A DNA stretch of 9,591 bases from JAENVT01 sp031370825. Lineage in GTDB: Bacteria; Actinomycetota; Acidimicrobiia; Acidimicrobiales; Ilumatobacteraceae. Location: contig JANMRB010000250.1 of assembly GCA_031370825.1 (NCBI GenBank), forward strand, positions 1-9,591, written 5' to 3'. The notes under the pieces were generated by a model. That model was not told the DNA's origin, did no database searches, and worked only from the letters and a program-made list of their open reading frames with translations. The position numbers and the translations under genes are program-made. This document shows, one piece after another, positions 1 to 5,415 of the stretch (position 1 is its first letter; every line of letters begins with the position of its first letter).

Positions 1-2
1 CG

Positions 3-515
3 CATGCGCACGCGATGGCGGCAATCACCAACCCCACCGTCAACAGCTACAAACGAATGAGCGTCGCCGCGCCGAACTCCGGCGCGACATGGGCGCCCCC
101 GTACGTCGCCTACGGAGGCAACAACCGAACCCAGATGATGCGGATCTCGGAGGGCAACCGGCTGGAGGTGCGCTCGGTCGATGGCGCCGCCAACCCCTAC
201 CTCGCATTCAGCGCGGTGCTGGCCGCCGGTCTCGACGGCATCGATCGCAAGCTCGATCCGGGTAGGCCGAACACCGACAACCTCTACGACATGCACCCTG
301 ATGAGGTGCTGGCCAAGGGGATCACGGCGATGCCGCCGACGCTGCTCCACGCCACGGAGCAACTGCTCGGCAACCCGGTGATGCAACAGGCCCTCGGCCA
401 CACCGGCACTGAGTTCTACAGTGACTATTTCTCCAAGGTGAAAGCGGAAGAGTTCCGCCAATGGCATTCCGGGGTGTCCGACTGGGAGGTCGAGCGGTAC
501 CTGACACTATTTTAG
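3..515 (+). CDS. Glutamine synthetase family protein, GlnT / gamma-glutamylmethylamide synthetase-like, C-terminal part
   Basis: The reading frame is open from the first complete codon at 3, so the 5' part lies outside the window; the ATG at 15 is internal, not the start. The visible 170 residues are the end of the catalytic domain. NPTVNSYKR is the conserved glutamine-synthetase motif, followed by SGATW.P, GGNNRT, then RLEVRSVDGAANPYLAF, the arginine-rich substrate/ATP segment with the ANPYLA helix. The family ligates an amine (ammonia or a primary amine) to the gamma-carboxyl of glutamate using ATP in the cytosol. The SGATW variant after NSYKR reminds me of the GlnT/type III branch that includes gamma-glutamylmethylamide synthetases rather than housekeeping GlnA. 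The neighbouring permease and XRE-cupin regulator also favour amine assimilation. The stop TAG directly abuts the stop of the convergent gene. Family assignment is firm; the substrate is inference. Confidence 0.88.
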   Translation, partial: HAHAMAAITNPTVNSYKRMSVAAPNSGATWAPPYVAYGGNNRTQMMRISEGNRLEVRSVDGAANPYLAFSAVLAAGLDGIDRKLDPGRPNTDNLYDMHPDEVLAKGITAMPPTLLHATEQLLGNPVMQQALGHTGTEFYSDYFSKVKAEEFRQWHSGVSDWEVERYLTLF

Positions 516-1010
516 CTACCGCGGCGGGATGATCTCCATGGCGGCGGCGTTGCCGTTGCGTCGCAGCCGGCGGCCGAGTTCGGCGCCTACATCGCCCTCG
601 ACGATGCGCCGCAGGCCGGTGGCAGTGGTGCCGTCGATGACAACCGCGGACACTCCTCGCAATCCGGCGATCTTGGCGAGCAGCTTCACGGCGCGGCGAG
701 TAGTGGCCACCTGCCCATCCGCGCGTACTCCTCGCGCGGCCAGGTCGTCGATCGCTGTGTCGACCCAACCGGTACGCTCGGCGAGCTCCGCCTTCGTCGG
801 CATCAAGCCGGGGTTCGGGAGACCGAATGACGACCCGTAGATCTTGGCCACGGCAACGACCGCGACGGGATGGGCAGACTCAGCGGCGATCGCGGCCGCG
901 CGGGCCACGGCCCCCGAACTGATCGGCTGGCGACCATCCGAAACGAGCAAGACACTTGCCGGATTGGTCGGCTGCACGTCCCACCGCCGAGCCCGGCGGG
1001 TGAGGCGCAT
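516..1010 (-). CDS. UspA-like small cytosolic protein coupled to the permease
   Basis: A 164-aa protein with an alternating strand/helix pattern: ASVLLVSDG near residues 18-26, then a helix rich in Ala (AVARAAAIAAESA), VAVVAVAKIYG, and a final VSAVVIDG strand followed by TTATGLRRIVEGDVGAELGRRL. This is the layout of universal stress protein domains, whose last loop normally binds ATP with G-x2-G-x9-G-S/T. Here that loop is degenerate, so nucleotide binding is doubtful. The ATG at 1010 lies 3 bp after the permease stop (TAA-TCG-ATG), so the two are almost certainly translationally coupled. UspA domains often occur fused to, or beside, APC permeases, where they are thought to modulate transport. 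The stop codon sits back to back with that of the convergent glutamine-synthetase-like gene, leaving no room for a terminator between them. Confidence 0.72.
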   Translation of the reverse strand: MRLTRRARRWDVQPTNPASVLLVSDGRQPISSGAVARAAAIAAESAHPVAVVAVAKIYGSSFGLPNPGLMPTKAELAERTGWVDTAIDDLAARGVRADGQVATTRRAVKLLAKIAGLRGVSAVVIDGTTATGLRRIVEGDVGAELGRRLRRNGNAAAMEIIPPR

Positions 1011-1013
1011 CGA

Positions 1014-2522
1014 TTACACCGTCACCTGCGCCGGCTCGGTCGCGTAGGATGTGCTGCCGCGCCGACGATCTTCGTACATGCGCCAGGCGTAGAGCGGGAA
1101 CCAGAGCGCGAGCAATCCGAGGCCGAGCCAGAACAGATATCGCTTCGACGTGTCGGCGAGCACGAAGTCGGCCGAGTAGAAGCCGCCGTAGAGCCAGCAG
1201 AACAGGAAGAAAACCCCGACCACCAGTGCGACGGGCGCCATCCACTTCGGCATCCGCACCGGCCGGTCGACATCAGGACGTTTCACCGAATACAGCCAGT
1301 AGCCGATGAGAGCGAGTGCACAAGCGAACAGGTAGCCCATGTTGGAGAAGACGAAGATCTCGAGCGGGGTGCCCGACAACAGCAGCACGATCGAGCAACC
1401 CAGGTTGAAGTACATCGCGTTCCCGGGAGAACCGTTGCGATTCGTGTGGCCGAACCACCTGGGAAGGATGCCGTCGTGGGCGTTCTGGTAAAGACCCCTG
1501 GCGCAACCCATCACGGCGTTGAGCACCGATAGCAGCAGGGCGATGACGACGGCCAAGCCGACGAACCAACTCCAGAAGTCGTTGGTTCCGAACAGCGCGG
1601 TGATGTACTGGTCGAACACGGTCTTGGGGTCGATGCCGACGAGCGCAGCCCCGGTGCCGAGCACCGCGATCACCATCAACGGGACGGTGACGTAGACGAA
1701 GAACCCGAACAGACCCTCTGCGGTCATCGCGATCTTGGCGTCGCGTGACGGGTCGCGGCACTCGCCGATGTAACAGGCAGCCGCCTCCATCGCGAGCACG
1801 GACCAGGTGTAGATGAACACCCAGGCGATGATCAGCTTGAAGCTGCCGTCGACCCCGTCCGGGAATCCGAATCCATCGAGCCGGCCGAAGTCGATCTTGG
1901 ACGGCTTGACGAATGGAATGAAGACCAAGATCAGCAGCGGAATCACCGACGCAATACCGAGGATCGTGGCGAACCGCGCCCCGAGCCGGATACCGAGGAA
2001 GCATGGAACGAACATCACCAGCATGATCACCGTTCCGACGATGAAGTCGGTCGAGCTCAAGGGAAGACCGAACGTCGTGCCGAACGGATCGAAGGTACGA
2101 CCGGCCGGAAGATCCCACAAGATGCGGATGTAGCTGGCCGCGATGATCGAGTTGATCGGAGCCACGGTGAACCAGCCGAGCCAATACCCCCACGTTGACA
2201 GGCCGCCGAGGTGGGTGGCGAGGCTCGAGCCCCAGGGCTTGAACGTCTCGAAGGCATAGCTCGGCAAACCTCCGGTGCGCTCGGGCATCGCGGCTGCAAG
2301 CTCGGCCAAGCAGTAACAGAGCAGTACACCCATCGCCGTGATCACGACGAAGAGTGGGATCGAGAATCCCCCGAGTGCCTGCACGGCGAAGCCGACGAGC
2401 CCAATCACGAGAATAGTGCCGGACAGACCGATGACGAAGGCCCCCCACCAGTTTGTATCCTTGGCGAGTTCACCAGTGTTCGTGACCAGTCCAGTCCCAA
2501 ATGACGCTGTCTCGTCGCTCAT
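1014..2522 (-). CDS. APC superfamily amino acid / amine permease
   Basis: About 502 residues, with roughly twelve hydrophobic segments, the usual length for the APC (amino acid-polyamine-organocation) family. Near the N-terminus GAFVIGLSGTILVIGLVGFA is a TM1 with the glycine-rich break used for substrate binding. It is followed by CLAELAAAMPERTGGLPSYAFE, the classic APC signature between TM2 and TM3. The protein should sit in the inner membrane and import an amino acid or amine by ion-coupled symport. I place the start at ATG 2522, with a GGGGG stretch 9-13 bases upstream; an in-frame TTG at 2528 would add only two residues. It is transcribed away from the XRE-cupin regulator across a palindrome-bearing promoter region and heads a unit with the UspA-like gene. 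With the nearby gamma-glutamyl ligase, substrates such as ethanolamine, methylamine-type amines or polyamines are plausible but not shown. Confidence 0.9.
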   Translation of the reverse strand: MSDETASFGTGLVTNTGELAKDTNWWGAFVIGLSGTILVIGLVGFAVQALGGFSIPLFVVITAMGVLLCYCLAELAAAMPERTGGLPSYAFETFKPWGSSLATHLGGLSTWGYWLGWFTVAPINSIIAASYIRILWDLPAGRTFDPFGTTFGLPLSSTDFIVGTVIMLVMFVPCFLGIRLGARFATILGIASVIPLLILVFIPFVKPSKIDFGRLDGFGFPDGVDGSFKLIIAWVFIYTWSVLAMEAAACYIGECRDPSRDAKIAMTAEGLFGFFVYVTVPLMVIAVLGTGAALVGIDPKTVFDQYITALFGTNDFWSWFVGLAVVIALLLSVLNAVMGCARGLYQNAHDGILPRWFGHTNRNGSPGNAMYFNLGCSIVLLLSGTPLEIFVFSNMGYLFACALALIGYWLYSVKRPDVDRPVRMPKWMAPVALVVGVFFLFCWLYGGFYSADFVLADTSKRYLFWLGLGLLALWFPLYAWRMYEDRRRGSTSYATEPAQVTV

Positions 2523-2606
2523 ACCCAAGCCCCCAATGGCTACGCCGCCGGAAAACCTCCGGGGTACAAAGAGTTTCCCTCGTTGTGGGTTTCAACGCAA
2601 GGGTTA

Positions 2607-2629
2607 AATGTTTCCTGTGTGGAAACATT
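2607..2629. promoter_or_regulatory. Perfect 9-5-9 palindrome, candidate operator of the XRE-cupin regulator
   Basis: The sequence reads AATGTTTCC, five bases TGTGT, then GGAAACATT: a perfect inverted repeat in the 173 bp between the divergent permease and regulator genes. Dyads of this size and spacing are typical sites for dimeric XRE-family repressors. A TTAAAT hexamer at 2604-2609 overlaps its left edge and could be a -10 element. Further GTTTCC-like or GGAAAA-like half-sites occur at 2573-2578 and 2550-2555. That it binds the neighbouring regulator is inference from position and symmetry. Confidence 0.65.
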
Positions 2630-2632
2630 CTG

Positions 2633-2662
2633 TTGGCCGAGTGCCGGCCGAGGAAGTTAGTC
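2633..2662 (+). promoter_or_regulatory. Possible promoter of the XRE-cupin regulator
   Basis: TTGGCC at 2633-2638 and TTAGTC at 2657-2662, separated by 18 bases, make a weak -35/-10 pair just right of the palindrome and 34 bases before the chosen start. Only moderate match to consensus. Confidence 0.22.
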
Positions 2663-2695
2663 CCGAACAGTCTGCGTCTGGGGGAAGGATCCAAT

Positions 2696-3319
2696 ATGTC
2701 GCCTGCCGAAGCGTTTAGCCCCGGGGAGCGCGACCTCGAACTCGCGCTGAACACCGTGATCGCCCAGCGGGTCCGCGAGCACCGTCTGCTGCTCGGCCTC
2801 ACCGTCGCCCAGCTCGCCGAGTCGAGCGGCATCTCCAAAGGGATGCTGTCGAAGATCGAGAACGGTCACGCATCGCCGAGTCTCGGCACACTTGCCAGGG
2901 TCGCCGCGGCAATCAATGTTCCCGTCACATCGCTGTTCCGGGGGCTCGAAGAAGAGCACGATGCTCTGTACGTGCCGGCGGGACGGGGTCTCGAGATCGT
3001 TCGGGAGGGCACCCGCGTCGGCCACCGCTACCAACTGCTCGGCTCGATTCGCGGCGCTCACAAGCGGATGGAGCCGTTGTTGGTGACGCTCACCGACGAA
3101 TCAGAGGTCTTCCCGCTCTTCCAGCACCCCGGAACCGAATTCATCTACATGCTCGGGGGCGCAATGGAGTACGGCTACGGGCTTGCCCGTTACTCGCTGC
3201 ACAAAGGTGACGCCTTGCAGTTCGACGGCGAGATCCCGCACGGGCCGACGAAACTGTCGAAGACCCCGATCAAGTTCCTGACGATCATCGCCTACGGCGT
3301 GATGCCGTCGATGTCATGA
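2696..3319 (+). CDS. XRE-family regulator with C-terminal cupin domain (PuuR-like)
   Basis: A 207-aa protein. Residues about 20-80 form the helix-turn-helix: VIAQRVREHRLLLGLTVAQL, then AESSGISKGMLSKIENG, the recognition-helix segment seen in XRE proteins, then PSLGTLARVAAAINVPVTSLF. Residues about 125-200 form a cupin: QHPGTEFIYMLGG is motif 1 and GDALQFDGEIPHGP is motif 2, with PHGP keeping a metal/ligand histidine. Such proteins (PuuR and relatives) usually repress amine or amino acid catabolic genes until a ligand binds the cupin. The frame is open further upstream to ATG 2501, but that would overlap the permease start. ATG 2696 has GGGGAAGGA about 7 bases upstream and begins the family-like sequence, so I chose it. 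Probably controls itself and the divergent permease unit. Confidence 0.9.
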   Translation: MSPAEAFSPGERDLELALNTVIAQRVREHRLLLGLTVAQLAESSGISKGMLSKIENGHASPSLGTLARVAAAINVPVTSLFRGLEEEHDALYVPAGRGLEIVREGTRVGHRYQLLGSIRGAHKRMEPLLVTLTDESEVFPLFQHPGTEFIYMLGGAMEYGYGLARYSLHKGDALQFDGEIPHGPTKLSKTPIKFLTIIAYGVMPSMS

Positions 3320-3642
3320 CTGTCCGTTCGATCCTGCTGTTCGTGTTGGCTGCCCTCGCCGAGATCGGCGGAGCCTGGCTCGTCTGGCAGGGTGTGCGCG
3401 AGCACCGCGGTGTCGCATGGATCTGTGCTGGCATCGTCGCCCTGGGCGCATACGGATTCGTCGCCACGATGCAGACCGAGGCGAACTTCGGTCGCATCCT
3501 CGCTGCCTACGGCGGAGTCTTCGTCGCCGGCTCACTCGTGTGGGGCCGAGTCGTGGATGGTTTCCGGCCAGACCGCTTCGATCTCGCCGGCGCCACGATC
3601 TGCCTGGTCGGCGTCGGCGTGATCATGTACGCGCCGCGTTGA
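3316..3642 (+). CDS. YnfA / UPF0060 family small membrane protein
   Basis: 108 residues with four hydrophobic segments (about 4-22, 33-49, 60-78 and 89-105), the exact size of the YnfA family. Recognisable family positions are LAALAEIGGAWLVW at the start, GRILAAYGGVFVAGSLVWGRVVDG in the middle, and LAGATICLVGVGVIMYAP at the end. YnfA is related to the small multidrug resistance / drug-metabolite transporter fold; its physiological substrate is not settled. Its ATG overlaps the regulator stop as ATGA, so it is translationally coupled and co-transcribed with it. A link to the amine module is possible, or the pairing may be accidental. Confidence 0.88.
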   Translation: MTVRSILLFVLAALAEIGGAWLVWQGVREHRGVAWICAGIVALGAYGFVATMQTEANFGRILAAYGGVFVAGSLVWGRVVDGFRPDRFDLAGATICLVGVGVIMYAPR

Positions 3643-3678
3643 CAGCTCACCCACTCGGCATGGTCGGCGATGTCAACG
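3637..3678. repeat. 8-bp inverted repeat around the ynfA-like stop
   Basis: CGTTGACA at 3637-3644 and TGTCAACG at 3671-3678 are perfect complements, 26 bases apart, with the left arm spanning the TGA stop. No U-tract follows, so it is a weak candidate for a transcript-end hairpin; the long loop also allows coincidence. Confidence 0.3.
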
Positions 3679-3756
3679 TCAGCGCCACGTTCGACGCAAA
3701 CATGTAACTCGTCCTCGCGCCGCGGGAGTCGGGACTTTCGGGCAAGACGAACCCAC

Positions 3757-3769
3757 TACCGTCGCGCCT
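3757..3769 (+). promoter_or_regulatory. Probable -10 box for a leaderless transcript
   Basis: TACCGT at 3757-3762 fits the TAnnnT -10 pattern and ends 7 bases before ATG 3770, while no Shine-Dalgarno-like purine run precedes that ATG. This spacing puts transcription start at or next to the start codon, common in actinobacteria. No convincing -35 element is visible. Confidence 0.4.
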
Positions 3770-4510
3770 ATGCCCTTACCCACCCGCGACGAGATGCTCG
3801 CCAAGGTCGACCTGCGCTTCCGAGAGCTCGCTCCTGCCGCACCGCCGCGGCTCGATCCGGACGACCCGTCCCACGAAGCGATGATCAAGCAATGGCACCA
3901 GGCCCATCACGAGGTCCTGTCGGCGCTCACCAACGAGACGTACTTCTCGTCCCTGCCCCACCCCCCGGCTCCTCTCGATCCTGCGAATCCCGAGCACGCA
4001 ATCTTCATCGACTACTGGAACGACATCGCCGATCAGATCAACACCGGCAATCCGGGGCGATATGACTGGTCGAACGCGGCCGTGCAGCCGGATGCGAGCT
4101 CCGATCTCGAGGCGGACGAGATCGAGATGCCGGTCCAGGATGGTTCGGTGCGATTCGAGGAGCGCGTCGCGTCCGTGCACGAACATCTACGTCCCTACGC
4201 CGACGCGGTCGCGGCCACTCCACTGGCAGCCAAGTTGATCGAACACACCTGGCAGCAGGTCGAGAAGCTGCGAGGTCTGGTGACCGACGGGACGTTCCAG
4301 ACCTACGATCACTGGTGGCGATCGTCGTCGTACAGCGAGGCGATCTACGACGAGGACGACCGCAATGAGCAGCTGGCTTTCGTGCGCGACTTGACGCTGG
4401 AGGCGAAGATCGACCGAACGACCGGCGAGCTCGATCTTCACCTCGCCGGTTGGGCCACAGACTTCCGCACACACGACTCGTGGGGCCGCGTGAGCATGAC
4501 CGACGGGTGA
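3770..4510 (+). CDS. Hypothetical acidic soluble protein with an internal N-terminal duplication
   Basis: 246 residues, no signal peptide and no membrane segment; I do not recognise the family. The N-terminal third contains two copies of a motif with spacing 41: residues 28-42 (L-D-P-x2-P-x-H-x3-I-x2-W) and 69-83 (the same pattern). Each copy is followed by a predicted helix, so the region looks like a duplicated helical unit. The middle (about 130-190) is helical, with FEERVASVHEHLRPYADAVA and AAKLIEHTWQQVEKL, followed by an aromatic-rich YDHWWRSSSYSEAIYDEDD stretch. The C-terminus (LTLEAKIDRTTGELDLHLAG) looks like beta hairpins. Codon use is strongly G/C at third positions and there is no competing frame, so it is a real gene. 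It stands alone between the ynfA-like gene and the potassium pair. Confidence 0.78.
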   Translation: MPLPTRDEMLAKVDLRFRELAPAAPPRLDPDDPSHEAMIKQWHQAHHEVLSALTNETYFSSLPHPPAPLDPANPEHAIFIDYWNDIADQINTGNPGRYDWSNAAVQPDASSDLEADEIEMPVQDGSVRFEERVASVHEHLRPYADAVAATPLAAKLIEHTWQQVEKLRGLVTDGTFQTYDHWWRSSSYSEAIYDEDDRNEQLAFVRDLTLEAKIDRTTGELDLHLAGWATDFRTHDSWGRVSMTDG

Positions 4511-4669
4511 AGTCTCTGCGCTGCGGCGAGCGCATGGTTGCCTCGACGGCCGGCCAGGCTCAACGCCCTTAGGAGTGCGGGAGCGAGCACGACTCGTTCG
4601 GGGCGAGCACCGCTCAGCCCGTCAGCTTGTGGCGGTTGCTCGGTAGCGGGGGGTGTAAACATCATTGAC
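4511..4669. other. Structured-looking leader ahead of the potassium-related pair
   Basis: No gene is supported here. The frame open from 4538 reads as arginine-rich noise until the membrane protein begins. It contains a partial direct repeat (GGAGCGAGCAC near 4579 and GGGGCGAGCAC near 4601) and short complementary blocks such as CGAG...CTCG and GAGCG...CGCTC, so an RNA structure is conceivable. I looked for the c-di-AMP (ydaO) riboswitch that often precedes actinobacterial potassium genes; its conserved GGGGGAACC and GGTGAAT blocks are absent. Confidence 0.25.
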
Positions 4670-5404
4670 GTGAAGACAACGACACAACAGGCGGCTGACC
4701 GCGTCGCGACCGTTCTCGGGCCTGTGCTGGCCATTGCGGTGGCGTGGGTCTCGTCCAGGGTGGCCAGCGACATCAGCATTGCCAACGCCGCGCTGGCTCT
4801 CGCCTTCGTGTGCGTCGCTGCGGCGCTCGTCAGCCCGATCGCCGGGTTCGCGACCTCGGCCGTCGCCGCGCTCACCTTGAACTACTTCCACACCACACCC
4901 GTCCATTCGCTTCGAATGACGGAACCGGATGAGGTCGTCACGGTGGTCCTGCTGGTGTTGCTGGGGTCGTCGGTCAGCGTCGCTACGACGATGAGAGTCC
5001 GCGCCAAGGTCTCGGTCCATCGAACTGACGAGTCCCTCGCCGCGACCCGCGACCTGCAAAAGCTGTTGTCGCACGGCGGCGCACTGCCGGCGGTGTGGCT
5101 CACGGCGGTGCAGTCTGTCTGTGTCCAGGCGGGTTCCATCGACGTGTCTCTGCTCTCGGCAGCGCCGAACGAGGTGCCGGTCATCAGTCGTCGCCTGCCA
5201 TCGGGTCCCGGCTCGGATGGTGACGCGGTGGTCATCCCGGAGACCGGCGCCGCGCTGCTACTCCCCAACGGCCGGGGTGCCTTGCTCCTCAGGCCGCAGG
5301 CCGGCCTCGGAGCGATCACCGCCGCGCGGAGGATGCTGCTCCAGTTCGGGGACCAGCTGGCGGCAGCGTTGGACGACGCAGACCAGAAGCGATCAGCGGC
5401 GTAG
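4670..5404 (+). CDS. KdpD-like membrane sensor fragment: DUF4118 domain plus GAF-like tail, no kinase
   Basis: 244 residues from GTG 4670. Four hydrophobic helices (about 14-29, 38-55, 57-73 and 88-106) are arranged as two close hairpins. The segment NYFHTTPVHSLRMTEPDEVV corresponds to the N-F-F-x-T-P-P...S pattern between helices 3 and 4 of the KdpD membrane domain (DUF4118). A charged helix follows (RAKVSVHRTDESLAATRDLQ), then a tail of about 110 residues with strands (GAALLLPNGRGALLLRP) and a last helix (RRMLLQFGDQLAAALDD), in the place of KdpD's GAF domain. No phosphoacceptor His box or ATPase domain is present, and the N-terminal KdpD/Usp part is also missing. The start is uncertain: the upstream frame lacks a better start and coding character begins about here. 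It ends 11 bp before kup, so the two probably form one operon concerned with potassium. Confidence 0.75.
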   Translation: MKTTTQQAADRVATVLGPVLAIAVAWVSSRVASDISIANAALALAFVCVAAALVSPIAGFATSAVAALTLNYFHTTPVHSLRMTEPDEVVTVVLLVLLGSSVSVATTMRVRAKVSVHRTDESLAATRDLQKLLSHGGALPAVWLTAVQSVCVQAGSIDVSLLSAAPNEVPVISRRLPSGPGSDGDAVVIPETGAALLLPNGRGALLLRPQAGLGAITAARRMLLQFGDQLAAALDDADQKRSAA

Positions 5405-5415
5405 AGCATCGCGAA

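Noticed and set aside
1273..2448. Long minus-strand open frame of 391 codons within the permease gene
   Set aside because: It is Arg/His-rich and lies in a second frame of the permease, whose membrane segments and APC motif clearly mark the real frame.
2501..2695. Upstream extension of the XRE-cupin regulator to ATG 2501
   Set aside because: It would overlap the permease start and cover the whole promoter region and palindrome; ATG 2696 has a good ribosome-binding site and begins the family-like sequence.
4511..4669. c-di-AMP (ydaO) riboswitch ahead of the kup operon
   Set aside because: CCCGTCAGCT near 4618 resembles part of the motif's 3' end, but the conserved GGGGGAACC and GGTGAAT blocks are missing.
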